Source: UBA1161 sp002311745 (GTDB lineage Bacteria; Planctomycetota; Phycisphaerae; Tepidisphaerales; Tepidisphaeraceae). Taken from it: a DNA stretch of 64,000 bases. The DNA lies in NCBI GenBank assembly GCA_050018415.1, contig JBEKAB010000003.1, forward strand, positions 1-64,000. The letters are read 5' to 3'. Made by a program: the position numbers and the translations under genes. Below are positions 26,225 through 35,814 of this stretch, piece by piece. Below the pieces are notes generated by a model. It did not search any database and was not told where the DNA came from. It saw nothing but the letters and a program-made list of their open reading frames with translations. How positions within the stretch are numbered: the stretch's first letter is position 1; each line of letters begins with the position of its first letter.

Positions 26225-26560
26225 ATGCCCATCACCCTGTCAGAGACGGCTGCCAAGGAAATCAAGAACATCATCCGTGACCAGGAATTGCCGGCGGAAA
26301 CCACGCGGTTGCGCGTGGGGGTCAAGGGCGGCGGCTGCAGCGGGTTCACCTACATGCTCGACCTCACCGAGGAAGCCAAGTCCGATGGCGACGAGGAGAT
26401 CGAGTCCAACGGGGTCAAAATCCTCTGCGATATGCGGTCATATCTGTACCTCAATGGCACGGAAATCGATTTTCGCGATGAAGTAATGGGACGGGGTTTC
26501 GTGTTCAAAAACCCAAATGCGACAAGCACTTGCGGCTGCGGCAGCAGCTTCAACGCATAA
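26225..26560 (+). CDS. sufA: A-type iron-sulfur carrier (SufA/ErpA/IscA family)
   Basis: 111 residues from the ATG at 26225, eight bases after AAGGAG; a TTG two codons earlier is a poorer start. It carries the three family cysteines: Cys38 in GGGCSGFTY and Cys103/Cys105 in STCGCGSSF. These bind a [2Fe-2S] or [4Fe-4S] cluster that is passed to apo-proteins. Next to sufBCD it is most simply called SufA, although ErpA proteins look the same. It has its own promoter and is 64 bases from sufB's first in-frame start codon region. Confidence 0.93.
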   Translation: MPITLSETAAKEIKNIIRDQELPAETTRLRVGVKGGGCSGFTYMLDLTEEAKSDGDEEIESNGVKILCDMRSYLYLNGTEIDFRDEVMGRGFVFKNPNATSTCGCGSSFNA

Positions 26561-26592
26561 TTTTCACCTATAGCCAAGCGGGTTTGTTTCGA

Positions 26593-26617
26593 TATAATAG
26601 TTGAGACTTAGTCTCAA
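26593..26617 (+). promoter_or_regulatory. sufB -10 box and 17-bp operator-like inverted repeat
   Basis: TATAAT at 26593-26598 is followed two bases later by TTGAGACTTAGTCTCAA (26601-26617), two perfect 8-bp arms around one base. The expected transcription start falls inside the repeat. No good -35 is found at 16-18 bases. The arrangement suits a dimeric repressor, for example an iron or cluster sensor, blocking initiation of the suf operon. Confidence 0.6.
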
Positions 26618-26624
26618 TCTATCT

Positions 26625-28079
<1,455 letters not shown>

Positions 28080-28087
28080 AATAAGCC

Positions 28088-28861
28088 ATGGCATTCTTAG
28101 AAATCACCAACTTGCACGTACGTGTGGCCGCCCCGGGCGGACGCGAGATTCTCAAAGGCGTGAACCTGACCGTCGACAAGGGCGAAGTTCACGCCATCAT
28201 GGGCAAGAACGGCTCGGGCAAGAGCACGCTGGCCCAGGTGTTGGCCGGCCGCGAAACCTACGAGGTCACGCAGGGCTCGATCCGCTATGACGGCAAGGAC
28301 CTGCTGGAGCTGTCGGCGGAGGAGCGCGCCCGCGAAGGCGTCTTTTTGGCGTTTCAGTACCCCGTGGAAATCCCCGGCGTCAGCACCAGCTATTTCCTCA
28401 AGGCCGCGGTCAACGCCGTCCGCAAACATCACGGCCTGGGCGAAATCGACACCGTCGCGTTCCTCAAGCTGGTCAAGGAAAAGATGGCCTTGCTGAAGAT
28501 GGATGCGAGCTTCATGAACCGCGCCGTCAACGAGGGATTTTCCGGCGGTGAAAAGAAGCGCAACGAGATTTTCCAGATGGCGGTGTGCGATCCGGTTCTG
28601 GCGATCATGGACGAAACCGATTCCGGCCTGGACATCGACGCGATGAAGGTCGTCGCCAACGGGGCCAGCAGCTTGCGCGGTCCCGACCGGGCCATGGTAG
28701 TGGTGACGCACTACCAGCGGCTCTTGAATTACATCGAGCCGGATTACGTGCACGTGATGATGGATGGCCGGATCGTCAAATCCCGCGACAAGAGCCTGGC
28801 CCTGGAACTGGAATCGCGCGGCTACGACTGGCTGGAGCGCGAGGTCGCCGCGATGGCATAA
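28088..28861 (+). CDS. sufC: Fe-S assembly ATPase SufC
   Basis: 257 residues, eight bases after sufB. An ABC-type ATPase that drives the SufBCD scaffold: Walker A IMGKNGSGKSTLAQVL, Q-loop AFQYPVEIPG, signature FSGGEKKRNEIFQMA, and Walker B LAIMDETDSGLDID, where the Glu-Thr-Asp-Ser-Gly form is characteristic of SufC rather than of transporters. The switch histidine is in VVVTHYQRLL. Length is normal. Confidence 0.98.
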   Translation: MAFLEITNLHVRVAAPGGREILKGVNLTVDKGEVHAIMGKNGSGKSTLAQVLAGRETYEVTQGSIRYDGKDLLELSAEERAREGVFLAFQYPVEIPGVSTSYFLKAAVNAVRKHHGLGEIDTVAFLKLVKEKMALLKMDASFMNRAVNEGFSGGEKKRNEIFQMAVCDPVLAIMDETDSGLDIDAMKVVANGASSLRGPDRAMVVVTHYQRLLNYIEPDYVHVMMDGRIVKSRDKSLALELESRGYDWLEREVAAMA

Positions 28862-28864
28862 ACC

Positions 28865-30199
28865 ATGACCCGATTGGCCGAAGAAAAAACTTTTAGCGAA
28901 AAAAGACGGCCGGCGGGGCTGGAGTCTCTGCGGCAGGCCGGCTCGGATCGCTTTGCAGCCGTCGGCTATCCCACGGCCGAGGACGAGCGGTGGCGCTTCA
29001 CTCATTTGGCGCCGATTGTCCGCACGGCATTCTCCCCCGCCCGCTTCGCTTTGAGCGATGAGGTTCTGCAGATCGCGGCCGCCGACGGTCTCGGCCGCCA
29101 CTGCGTCGCCGAACTGGTCTTCATCAACGGTCATTACGCGCCGACGGCGTCCAAGACGGGCAAACTGCCGCGCGGCATGAAGTTGGCGTCGCTGGCGCAG
29201 GCGATCGCGGAGGATGCACTGCCGCTGGAACAACATCTTGGCCGCCTGGCGGACATCCACCAGAACCCGTTTGTCGCCTGGAACACTTCCTGGCTGCGCG
29301 AGGGAGCGGTCATCCACGTGCCGCGCGGCGTGAATGTGGATGGTCCGATCCACCTGTCCTTCATCGCCACCGCCGACGGCGCGGCGGTGGTGAATCATCC
29401 GCGCGTTTTGGTCATCGCCGAGCCAAACACCGACTTGACGCTGGTTGAAACCTACGTCGGTCATCGCGGGCCGAATTTGACCAACGCGGTGACCGAGATT
29501 TTCGCCGGCGACGACTGCCGGTTGAATTACAACCGTATTCAGCAGGGCGACGACGAGGCGATGCTGGTATCGACGCTGGCGGTGAGCCTAGGCCGCGGCG
29601 GGCAGTTCGTCAGCCACTGCGCCACCCTCGGCGGCAAAGTCACGCGCAACGATCTGAACGTCACGCTGGCCGGCGAAGGCGGCGACGCCACGCTCAACGG
29701 CCTGGTGATCCTGGATCGCGAGCAGCATTGCGACAACCACACGCTTCTGGATCACGCGGCGGCCCATTGCCCCAGCCACGAACTCTACAAACACGTGCTG
29801 GACGGAAAATCCTCCTGCGTCTTCAAGGGCCAGATTCTGGTCCGTCCCGATTCACAGAAGACCGATTCCAAGCAGACCAGCAAGTCGCTGCTCTTGAGCG
29901 ACGAGGCATCAATGAACAGCCAGCCGGCCCTGGAGATTTACGCCGACGACGTCAAGTGCACCCACGGCAGCACGATTGGCCCGGTAGATGAGGAGATGAT
30001 TTTCTATCTGCGGTCGCGCGGCGTAGGATTGGAAGCGGCCCGTCACCTGCTGACGTACGCGTTTGCCGCCGACATCACCCGGCGCATCAAGGTCGAGCCG
30101 GTGCGAACCCGGCTGGAAGATTTTTTGGCCGCCCAGCACGGCCTGCCACGCGACCTGCGCATCACCGACCTGGGCGAGCACGATGAAAAAACGCGATGA
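28865..30199 (+). CDS. sufD: Fe-S assembly protein SufD
   Basis: 444 residues, three bases after sufC. The N-terminal part is variable; the core is the SufB/SufD right-handed beta-helix with RGVNVDGPIHLSF, HPRVLVIAEPNTDLTLVETYVG, HNLL-like NHTLLDHAAAHCPSHELYK and SKSLLLSDEASMNSQPALEIYADDVKCTHGSTIG in pieces, ending with FYLRSRGVGLEAARHLLTYAF. SufD pairs with SufB and is needed for iron acquisition. Its last 17 bases overlap the start of the next gene. Confidence 0.95.
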   Translation: MTRLAEEKTFSEKRRPAGLESLRQAGSDRFAAVGYPTAEDERWRFTHLAPIVRTAFSPARFALSDEVLQIAAADGLGRHCVAELVFINGHYAPTASKTGKLPRGMKLASLAQAIAEDALPLEQHLGRLADIHQNPFVAWNTSWLREGAVIHVPRGVNVDGPIHLSFIATADGAAVVNHPRVLVIAEPNTDLTLVETYVGHRGPNLTNAVTEIFAGDDCRLNYNRIQQGDDEAMLVSTLAVSLGRGGQFVSHCATLGGKVTRNDLNVTLAGEGGDATLNGLVILDREQHCDNHTLLDHAAAHCPSHELYKHVLDGKSSCVFKGQILVRPDSQKTDSKQTSKSLLLSDEASMNSQPALEIYADDVKCTHGSTIGPVDEEMIFYLRSRGVGLEAARHLLTYAFAADITRRIKVEPVRTRLEDFLAAQHGLPRDLRITDLGEHDEKTR

Positions 30200-31967
30200 C
30201 ACAACCTCGTCTTCTGCCGCCGCCACGCTGGAAGAAGCGCATGCTTCGGCCGCTTTCGACGTCCAGGCCATCCGCGCGCACTTCCCCATCCTGCGTCGAA
30301 AGATCCACGGCAAGCCGCTGATCTACCTCGACAACGCCGCCACGACGCAAAAGCCGCAGGTCGTCATCGACGCCCTGCGAACCTACTACCAGCAGCAAAA
30401 CGCCAACGTGCATCGCGGCGCCCACACCCTCAGCCAACAGGCCACCGACGCCTACGAGCAGGCGCGGGCTAAAATCGCACGTTTCATCAACGCCGCCGAG
30501 GAGCGCGAAATCATCTTCACCCGCGGGGCCACCGAGAGCATCAATCTCGTCGCCGCCAGTTACGGCCGGCAATTCCTCAAAGCCGGCGACGAAATCCTGC
30601 TCTCGGCGATGGAGCACCATTCCAATATCGTTCCCTGGCAACTCATCGCCGAGCAGACGGGGGCGAGCCTCCGCGTGATCCCGATGAACGACCGCGGCGA
30701 GTTGCTCATGGAGGAGTTTGACCGGCTGCTGAGCGACCGCACCAAGATCGTCGCCATCGTGCACCTGTCCAATTCCCTGGGCACGGTCAACCCGGTGAGC
30801 GAGATGATCGCCAAGGCCCACCGCCGCGGCGCGGTCGTGCTGGTGGACGGCGCCCAGTGGGTGGCCCACGCACCGCTGGACGTGCAGGAACTGGACGGCG
30901 ACTTCTACGTCTTTTCCGGGCACAAGCTCTACGGCCCGACGGGCATCGGGGTTTTGTACGGCAAGGCCAAGCTGCTGGAGTCCATGCCGCCGTATCAGGG
31001 CGGCGGGGACATGATCAGCTCGGTGACGTTCCAAAAGACGACGTACAACGTGCTGCCGTACAAGTTCGAGGCGGGCACGCCGCACGTCGCCGGCGCCATC
31101 GGCCTGGGCGCGGCGATTGATTTCGTTTCTTCCATCGGCCTGGAAAACGTCGCCCGCCATGAACAAGAACTGCTGGAGCACGCCACGCGGCAATTGGCGG
31201 ACATCCCGGGCTTGCGCCTGATCGGCACCGCCCGCGACAAGGCCGGCGTCCTCTCGTTCGTCGTCGACGATCCGCCGATGTCCTCGCTGGACATCGGCAC
31301 GGCTCTGGACGGCGAAGGCATCGCCGTGCGCACGGGGCATCACTGTTGCCAGCCGGTCATGGACCGCTTGAGCATCCCGGCCACGACCCGCCTGTCGCTG
31401 GGGATGTACAACACGAAACAGGAAGTCGATGCGTTGGCCGTGGCCCTGCGGCGATTGATCGCCGCCGAGGCGCCCAAACCGGCTCGCTCTTCCGTGAACA
31501 AGGAGATGGTTTTCCCGTCGCCGTCGGCCGCTTCGCCCCAAGCCGCCGCGCAGGAACTGATCGAGACCTTTGACGCCCTGGGCGATTGGGAGCAGCGACA
31601 TCAGTACCTGGTGGAGCTGGGCGACAAGCTGCCGCCGATGCCGCCGGAGTCGAAAGTCGAAGCCAACCGCGTCCGCGGCTGCATGAGCACGGTGCATCTG
31701 ATCGCCCGGCGGCGCCCCGGTACCCAGGATGCTCTGGATTTTCTGGCCGACAGCGACGCCGCCATCGTGCGCGGGCTGATCGCCCTGCTGCAGCGCGTCT
31801 ACGCCGGCCAATCGGCGCGGGCAATCCTGGCCTTCGACATCGAGCAACTGCTCAAGCGATTGGGCCTGGACCAGCACCTGAGCATGGGCCGGCGCAACGG
31901 CCTGGCCAGCATGATCGCCCGCCTCCGCGCCCACGCCGCCGCGTTGACTAGCTCGCCAGCCGTTTAA
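30183..31967 (+). CDS. sufSE: SufS cysteine desulfurase fused to SufE
   Basis: 594 residues from the ATG at 30183, overlapping sufD by 17 bases. Residues about 25-428 are a group II cysteine desulfurase: IYLDNAATTQKPQVVIDAL, ATESINLVAASYG, AMEHHSNIVPWQL, the PLP lysine Lys248 in FSGHKLYGPTG, and the catalytic Cys388 in RTGHHCCQPVM. After a linker (430-455), residues 455-585 are SufE: LIETFDALGDWEQRHQYLVELG and the sulfur-accepting Cys500 in NRVRGCMSTVHLIA. Fusion should pass persulfide within one chain before delivery to SufB. It is followed by sufT after three bases. Confidence 0.95.
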   Translation: MKKRDDTTSSSAAATLEEAHASAAFDVQAIRAHFPILRRKIHGKPLIYLDNAATTQKPQVVIDALRTYYQQQNANVHRGAHTLSQQATDAYEQARAKIARFINAAEEREIIFTRGATESINLVAASYGRQFLKAGDEILLSAMEHHSNIVPWQLIAEQTGASLRVIPMNDRGELLMEEFDRLLSDRTKIVAIVHLSNSLGTVNPVSEMIAKAHRRGAVVLVDGAQWVAHAPLDVQELDGDFYVFSGHKLYGPTGIGVLYGKAKLLESMPPYQGGGDMISSVTFQKTTYNVLPYKFEAGTPHVAGAIGLGAAIDFVSSIGLENVARHEQELLEHATRQLADIPGLRLIGTARDKAGVLSFVVDDPPMSSLDIGTALDGEGIAVRTGHHCCQPVMDRLSIPATTRLSLGMYNTKQEVDALAVALRRLIAAEAPKPARSSVNKEMVFPSPSAASPQAAAQELIETFDALGDWEQRHQYLVELGDKLPPMPPESKVEANRVRGCMSTVHLIARRRPGTQDALDFLADSDAAIVRGLIALLQRVYAGQSARAILAFDIEQLLKRLGLDQHLSMGRRNGLASMIARLRAHAAALTSSPAV

Positions 31968-31970
31968 TCC

Positions 31971-32435
31971 ATGGAAACTTCAGCCGACCAGCTTCAGCCC
32001 CCGCGCCAAAGCCTGCCCGTTCTGGCCAACTCCCCCACGGCGGAGCCATTGAAGCAAGAGCTGGAGCCGCAGGCCCCCGCCCCCATCGGCTACGCCCTGC
32101 ATCGCTCTTGCGCCGGGCTCATGCCCCAGCAGCGAGCCTTGGAGGCGATGGTCGTCGAAGCTCTCCGCAGCATTTACGACCCGGAAATCCCCGTGAACAT
32201 TTACGATCTGGGGCTGATTTACGCGATCGACATCGACGGGGACAATCGCGTCAAGGTGCAGATGACGCTGACGGCCCCGGGCTGCCCGGTGGCCGGGTCG
32301 CTGCCGGCGGCGGTGGAGCGGCGGATCGAGGCCATCGGGCAAGTCACCAGCGCCGAGGTGGAGCTGGTCTGGGATCCGCCGTGGGATAAATCGCGCATGA
32401 GCGAATCCGCCCTGCTGGACCTGGGGCTTTTTTAA
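31971..32435 (+). CDS. sufT: SufT / MIP18-family (DUF59) Fe-S maturation factor
   Basis: 154 residues, three bases after sufSE. The first 50 residues are a proline/glutamine-rich extension. The DUF59 domain follows with VEALRSIYDPEIPVNIYDLG, MTLTAPGCPVAGSLPAAVE and VELVWDPPWDKSRMSESALL. Proteins of this family help deliver clusters to targets, and the conserved cysteine in TAPGCPVAG is thought to be important. Its place at the end of the suf operon agrees with SufT. The stop codon lies in a run of six T, but no good hairpin precedes it. Confidence 0.93.
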   Translation: METSADQLQPPRQSLPVLANSPTAEPLKQELEPQAPAPIGYALHRSCAGLMPQQRALEAMVVEALRSIYDPEIPVNIYDLGLIYAIDIDGDNRVKVQMTLTAPGCPVAGSLPAAVERRIEAIGQVTSAEVELVWDPPWDKSRMSESALLDLGLF

Positions 32436-32453
32436 TTCCCGCCTTTGGCCATC

Positions 32454-32482
32454 GTGACAATTCGCCCGAGCATCGCTACATT
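32454..32482 (+). promoter_or_regulatory. Possible promoter of the outer-membrane barrel gene
   Basis: GTGACA at 32454-32459 and TACATT at 32477-32482 are 17 bases apart. Transcription would start close to 32489, almost at the ATG at 32491, so the transcript would be leaderless or translated from the ATG at 32497. Confidence 0.35.
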
Positions 32483-32490
32483 GCGCAGCG

Positions 32491-33498
32491 ATGCGAATGC
32501 ACCTCTGGTGGGTGTCGGCGGCGGTGCTTTGCCTGATCGGCCATCAGGCGCCGGCGGCGCGCCCGCAGTGGGCGGCGGACGACGCCCAGGCATCGCCCGC
32601 CGTGGCCGCCCCGGCGCTTTTGCCCGATGAGGCCGCCATGCTCGCGGCGCTGGACCCCAGGCCGCAGTTGGATGGCAGGCCCATCCTGGCCGACGAGGTC
32701 GTCAGCGATGAAAGCATCTACGCCGTTGCGCCTCCCACGCCGGAGGAGGAACGGATCAACAACGGCGGCGTCTATCTGGACCTGGACCTGATCTACTCCG
32801 ACAAATACGTTTACCGCGGCGTCAATCACGACGACGTCGTCGCCCACGGCAATTCCCTCAATCTGCTGATCGACGGCAAGATGACCTTCGATTTCGGAAA
32901 ATACCCCCATCCGTTCGTGGGCGTGTTCACCAACATCTTCGACGCCGATCCCCTCTCGCGCTTCCAGGAAATTCGCCCGTACGTGGGCCTGGATTGGAAC
33001 CTGCGGCCCTTCCTCCTGGAAGCGGGAAACATCACCTACATCTACCCGCAGCGCGAAGATTTCGACGCCAACGAAGCCTATGGCAAGATCACCATCGACG
33101 ATTCGCTGCTGTTCCGCACCGAGCAGCCGATCCTTTCACCCTACGTCCTGGGCGCCTACGAGTACCAAAGAAACCAGGGTTGGTATCTGGAAGCGGGCGT
33201 CAGGCACGACTTCCCGATCCGGGATTTGGACCTGGTGCTGACCGTGCAGGCCGACGTGGGGTATATTCTCCGGCTCCGCCAGCAGTTTGTCTTCATCAAC
33301 GACGTGCAGGACACCGGCTGGCAGCATGCCGAAGTGGGTCTGTCGGCCAGCTATTCGTTGAATACGCTGCTGAATCTCTCCCGCCGCTACGGGGAATTCA
33401 CTTTGAAGGGATACATGTTCTACTCCGACCGCTTGAACAGAAACATCACGGCCAACGACGTCTTCTGGGGCGGCGGCGGCATCGGGTTCAAGTATTGA
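32491..33498 (+). CDS. Outer-membrane beta-barrel protein
   Basis: 335 residues with a signal peptide (MRMHLWWVSAAVLCLIGHQA, cut after APA). After an acidic, low-complexity region, residues 90-335 alternate hydrophobic and polar residues as in a small barrel: VYLDLDLIYSDKYVYRGVNH, HPFVGVFTNIF, RPYVGLDWNLRPFLLEAGN, and a final strand GGGGIGFKY ending in an aromatic, as barrel proteins do. The opening resembles the TIGR02001 (gcw_chp) type of barrel, but I cannot be sure. Transported molecule unknown. Its 3' end overlaps the convergent phosphatase gene by 11 bases. Confidence 0.7.
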   Translation: MRMHLWWVSAAVLCLIGHQAPAARPQWAADDAQASPAVAAPALLPDEAAMLAALDPRPQLDGRPILADEVVSDESIYAVAPPTPEEERINNGGVYLDLDLIYSDKYVYRGVNHDDVVAHGNSLNLLIDGKMTFDFGKYPHPFVGVFTNIFDADPLSRFQEIRPYVGLDWNLRPFLLEAGNITYIYPQREDFDANEAYGKITIDDSLLFRTEQPILSPYVLGAYEYQRNQGWYLEAGVRHDFPIRDLDLVLTVQADVGYILRLRQQFVFINDVQDTGWQHAEVGLSASYSLNTLLNLSRRYGEFTLKGYMFYSDRLNRNITANDVFWGGGGIGFKY

Positions 33499-34510
33499 AC
33501 GTCGACGGCAACCGGCTGGACAAGAACTCGCTCAAGACCGGCTCGATCTTCCGCTGAATCTGACGGTTGGCAAACCCGGCCCAGGCGATGCCGCTGGTCA
33601 CATCCATCGGCCCCTCCAGCGGCCGGCCAAGGCCGTCGGTCAACACCACGCCCGCCTCCTCGGCGATCAACCAGGTCGCGCAATCGTACGCATGGCAGCA
33701 CAAACCCTGGCTCTGACCCTGGATCGCGTAAAACAGCGGCCGCAAATCCGCGTTGAACCGGTCGTGGCCCACGATCAACTCGTAAAACTGCCCGCCGGTG
33801 GAGATGTACTGATCTTCATACACCGTCGCCCGCGTCACGTCCGCCGGCCCGATCAGATGGCGGATCAGATGCTCCATCAACTCCGCCGCAAGAACCTTGG
33901 TCCCCGGGAAAAAATTGGAGATCGAGGCAAACCCATGATCGATCCCGCTCGCCTGGGACGGCGCGATAGGCAGGTCCCGCTCCCGGCCGCCATCCAGATC
34001 GATGCGCCTGGCCGCCGTCCCGCGCCCCTTGATCGCCCACAAGACATCCGCCTGGCCCATCTTGCTGGTGGGCAATTCCGTCATGACGGCGATTTCGATG
34101 TCGCGCAGGCGCGTCCCCGGCCCCTTGTTGGGCGCCACCCCCGCCAGCGCCCACGCCGGGCGCTTGTCGTACATGATCCCCCGCGTCCCGTCGATGGGAT
34201 CGACCAGCAGCCGGATTGCCGCGTCCTCCGGTCGCGTGCCGCTGGGAAACACGCGGCTTTGCGCTTCCCGCCCGTCCGGATCCTCCAATCCCTCGGCCAC
34301 CAGCACCAGCGGAAGCTCTTTGCTCCATTCCTGGCAGAACTCTTCCAGCAACGGATCGACCTCGGTGTCGATTTTGTAGATCGTATCGGCCGCGCTGGAC
34401 CGGCTGACCTCGTGCAAACCGGTCGCTTGGCGCGAACGCACGACCATCTCGCGCACCGTCCGCTGAAACGTCCGGAGCCGGTCGACGATAGCTTGCAATG
34501 CGATGACCAT
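33488..34510 (-). CDS. Inositol monophosphatase family protein
   Basis: 340 residues. Metal-binding signature LLVDPIDGTRGIMYDKRPAW, preceded by LVAEGLEDP (the E-E/E-G site) and followed by YDCATWLIAEEAGVVLTDGLGRPL, where the usual Trp-Asp of the second motif is Tyr-Asp. The family dephosphorylates inositol phosphate, 3'-phosphoadenosine phosphates or sugar bisphosphates with Mg2+; the substrate cannot be chosen here. It is longer than typical (260-280), mainly through insertions around residues 135-190. The ATG shares its first base with the TAA stop of the fic gene (TAATG), so the two are probably translationally coupled. Confidence 0.88.
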   Translation of the reverse strand: MVIALQAIVDRLRTFQRTVREMVVRSRQATGLHEVSRSSAADTIYKIDTEVDPLLEEFCQEWSKELPLVLVAEGLEDPDGREAQSRVFPSGTRPEDAAIRLLVDPIDGTRGIMYDKRPAWALAGVAPNKGPGTRLRDIEIAVMTELPTSKMGQADVLWAIKGRGTAARRIDLDGGRERDLPIAPSQASGIDHGFASISNFFPGTKVLAAELMEHLIRHLIGPADVTRATVYEDQYISTGGQFYELIVGHDRFNADLRPLFYAIQGQSQGLCCHAYDCATWLIAEEAGVVLTDGLGRPLEGPMDVTSGIAWAGFANRQIQRKIEPVLSEFLSSRLPSTFNT

Positions 34511-35685
34511 TATGACTCTGGCATTTTCTGCGGCCGGATCGCCGCGGCCGAAAACAAATCAACGACTCCCTGAGCAAGATACACGCGATTGCGAGCTTGC
34601 CCGGTTACTTCACGAACAATTTGTGCGTCCACAAGCCGATCAAGAAGTTTGAGCGCCGCCCGTGGTGTAATCTGAAACAAGTCCGCCACGCGTCGAATCG
34701 TCACGGATGGTTCGGAGAATAATTCGTCCACCAACTGGGGAAGCAAGGCGGAAGAGCGAGGTCTGCGAACGAGCTGCTGATATTGTTCTCGCAACAACTC
34801 GAACCGCTCGATTCGCGCAATAGCATCGTTTGCTTCTTCAGCAATGCTCGTCGCGAAGAATTCAGCCCACTGGGCCCACTGACCCTTCTGACTGACGCCG
34901 AGCAGCCGATCATAGTACACGTCGCGGCGGTGCTCGAGTTGCGCGCTGGGATTGAGAAGCGGGGCCGGAAGCACGCCCTCTTTCATCAATTGCACCAACA
35001 ACAACACCCGTCCCACTCGACCATTGCCGTCCGCAAATGGGTGAATCGCCTCAAACTGATAATGCACCAGCGCCGCGCGCACGACAGGCGGAATTTCATC
35101 GACCTTTTGCAGATATCTCTCCAATTGCTGCATACAGCTTTCTATTTCGTGCGAAGGACATGGAACAAAGCGCGCCTTCTCAATGTCCTGAGTTCGTCCG
35201 ATATGGGCCTGCGTGGTCCGGAAACTTCCGGGCATTTTTTCTGCGCCGCGCACGCCTCGCAGCAGGTTTTCGTGCATCTCCTTGATCAAGGACCGCGTGA
35301 GTCCACGCTGCTGTGCGCTTTCCAGTGCGAATTCGAGAGTCAGGAAGTTGTTATGCACCTCTCGAACGGACGGCGTATCTCGCTCCACCGCAGGGATCTG
35401 CTCGAACAGCAACATGGTCTGCACGCGAGCGTGCGTGTTCTCGATTTTGCTCGAAAGCTCCGCTTCTCGGCGTAGAAACATCCGAACCATCCGTTTGGGA
35501 TTCCGAAGCTTCTTGCCGAGTCCAGCCAATTCCCCGAGCTTTTGATTGGCTCGCGTGACTGCGAGAACCAGCGAATCGGTCCAAGTGATCCGGGGAGGCA
35601 GTGGCGCAGGAACGAATGCCCAATTCCCGTCAAGATTTTTGACAAGCCTTCCAGGTGATTTGGATGTAAAACTATTTCTATTCAT
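34510..35685 (-). CDS. Fic family protein (class II) with C-terminal winged helix
   Basis: 391 residues. The Fic motif HPFADGNGRVGR is complete at 215-226, so the enzyme should transfer AMP (or another NMP) to hydroxyl side chains. An N-terminal autoinhibitory motif S-x3-E-N is seen at Ser78-Asn83 (SSKIEN), which defines class II Fic proteins that keep themselves inactive. The last 70 residues look like a winged helix-turn-helix (SVTIRRVADLFQITPRAALKLLDRLVDAQI), common in Fic proteins that may regulate their own gene. Base composition is visibly less GC-rich than the flanking genes, a sign of acquisition by transfer. Coupled to the downstream phosphatase gene. Confidence 0.93.
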   Translation of the reverse strand: MNRNSFTSKSPGRLVKNLDGNWAFVPAPLPPRITWTDSLVLAVTRANQKLGELAGLGKKLRNPKRMVRMFLRREAELSSKIENTHARVQTMLLFEQIPAVERDTPSVREVHNNFLTLEFALESAQQRGLTRSLIKEMHENLLRGVRGAEKMPGSFRTTQAHIGRTQDIEKARFVPCPSHEIESCMQQLERYLQKVDEIPPVVRAALVHYQFEAIHPFADGNGRVGRVLLLVQLMKEGVLPAPLLNPSAQLEHRRDVYYDRLLGVSQKGQWAQWAEFFATSIAEEANDAIARIERFELLREQYQQLVRRPRSSALLPQLVDELFSEPSVTIRRVADLFQITPRAALKLLDRLVDAQIVREVTGQARNRVYLAQGVVDLFSAAAIRPQKMPES

Positions 35686-35726
35686 AAGTTACACGTTTTC
35701 CATCGCGTTCCCTTCAACGAAATCTT

Positions 35727-35756
35727 ATTATACTTTACTGGCTAAATGTACAATAA
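35727..35756 (-). promoter_or_regulatory. Promoter of the fic gene
   Basis: On the minus strand TATAAT (35732-35727) is preceded after 18 bases by TTATTG (35756-35751). The start of transcription would be near 35720, about 35 bases ahead of the ATG at 35685, in a locally AT-rich stretch. Confidence 0.45.
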
Positions 35757-35814
35757 GCACCGCGCCAATGAAACTAAAGTGCAAGAAATAACTTGCGTCG
35801 GTCGCTTCCAGACA

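Noticed and set aside
30162..31934. A 590-codon minus-strand frame opposite sufSE
   Set aside because: Antisense shadow of a clearly identified gene.
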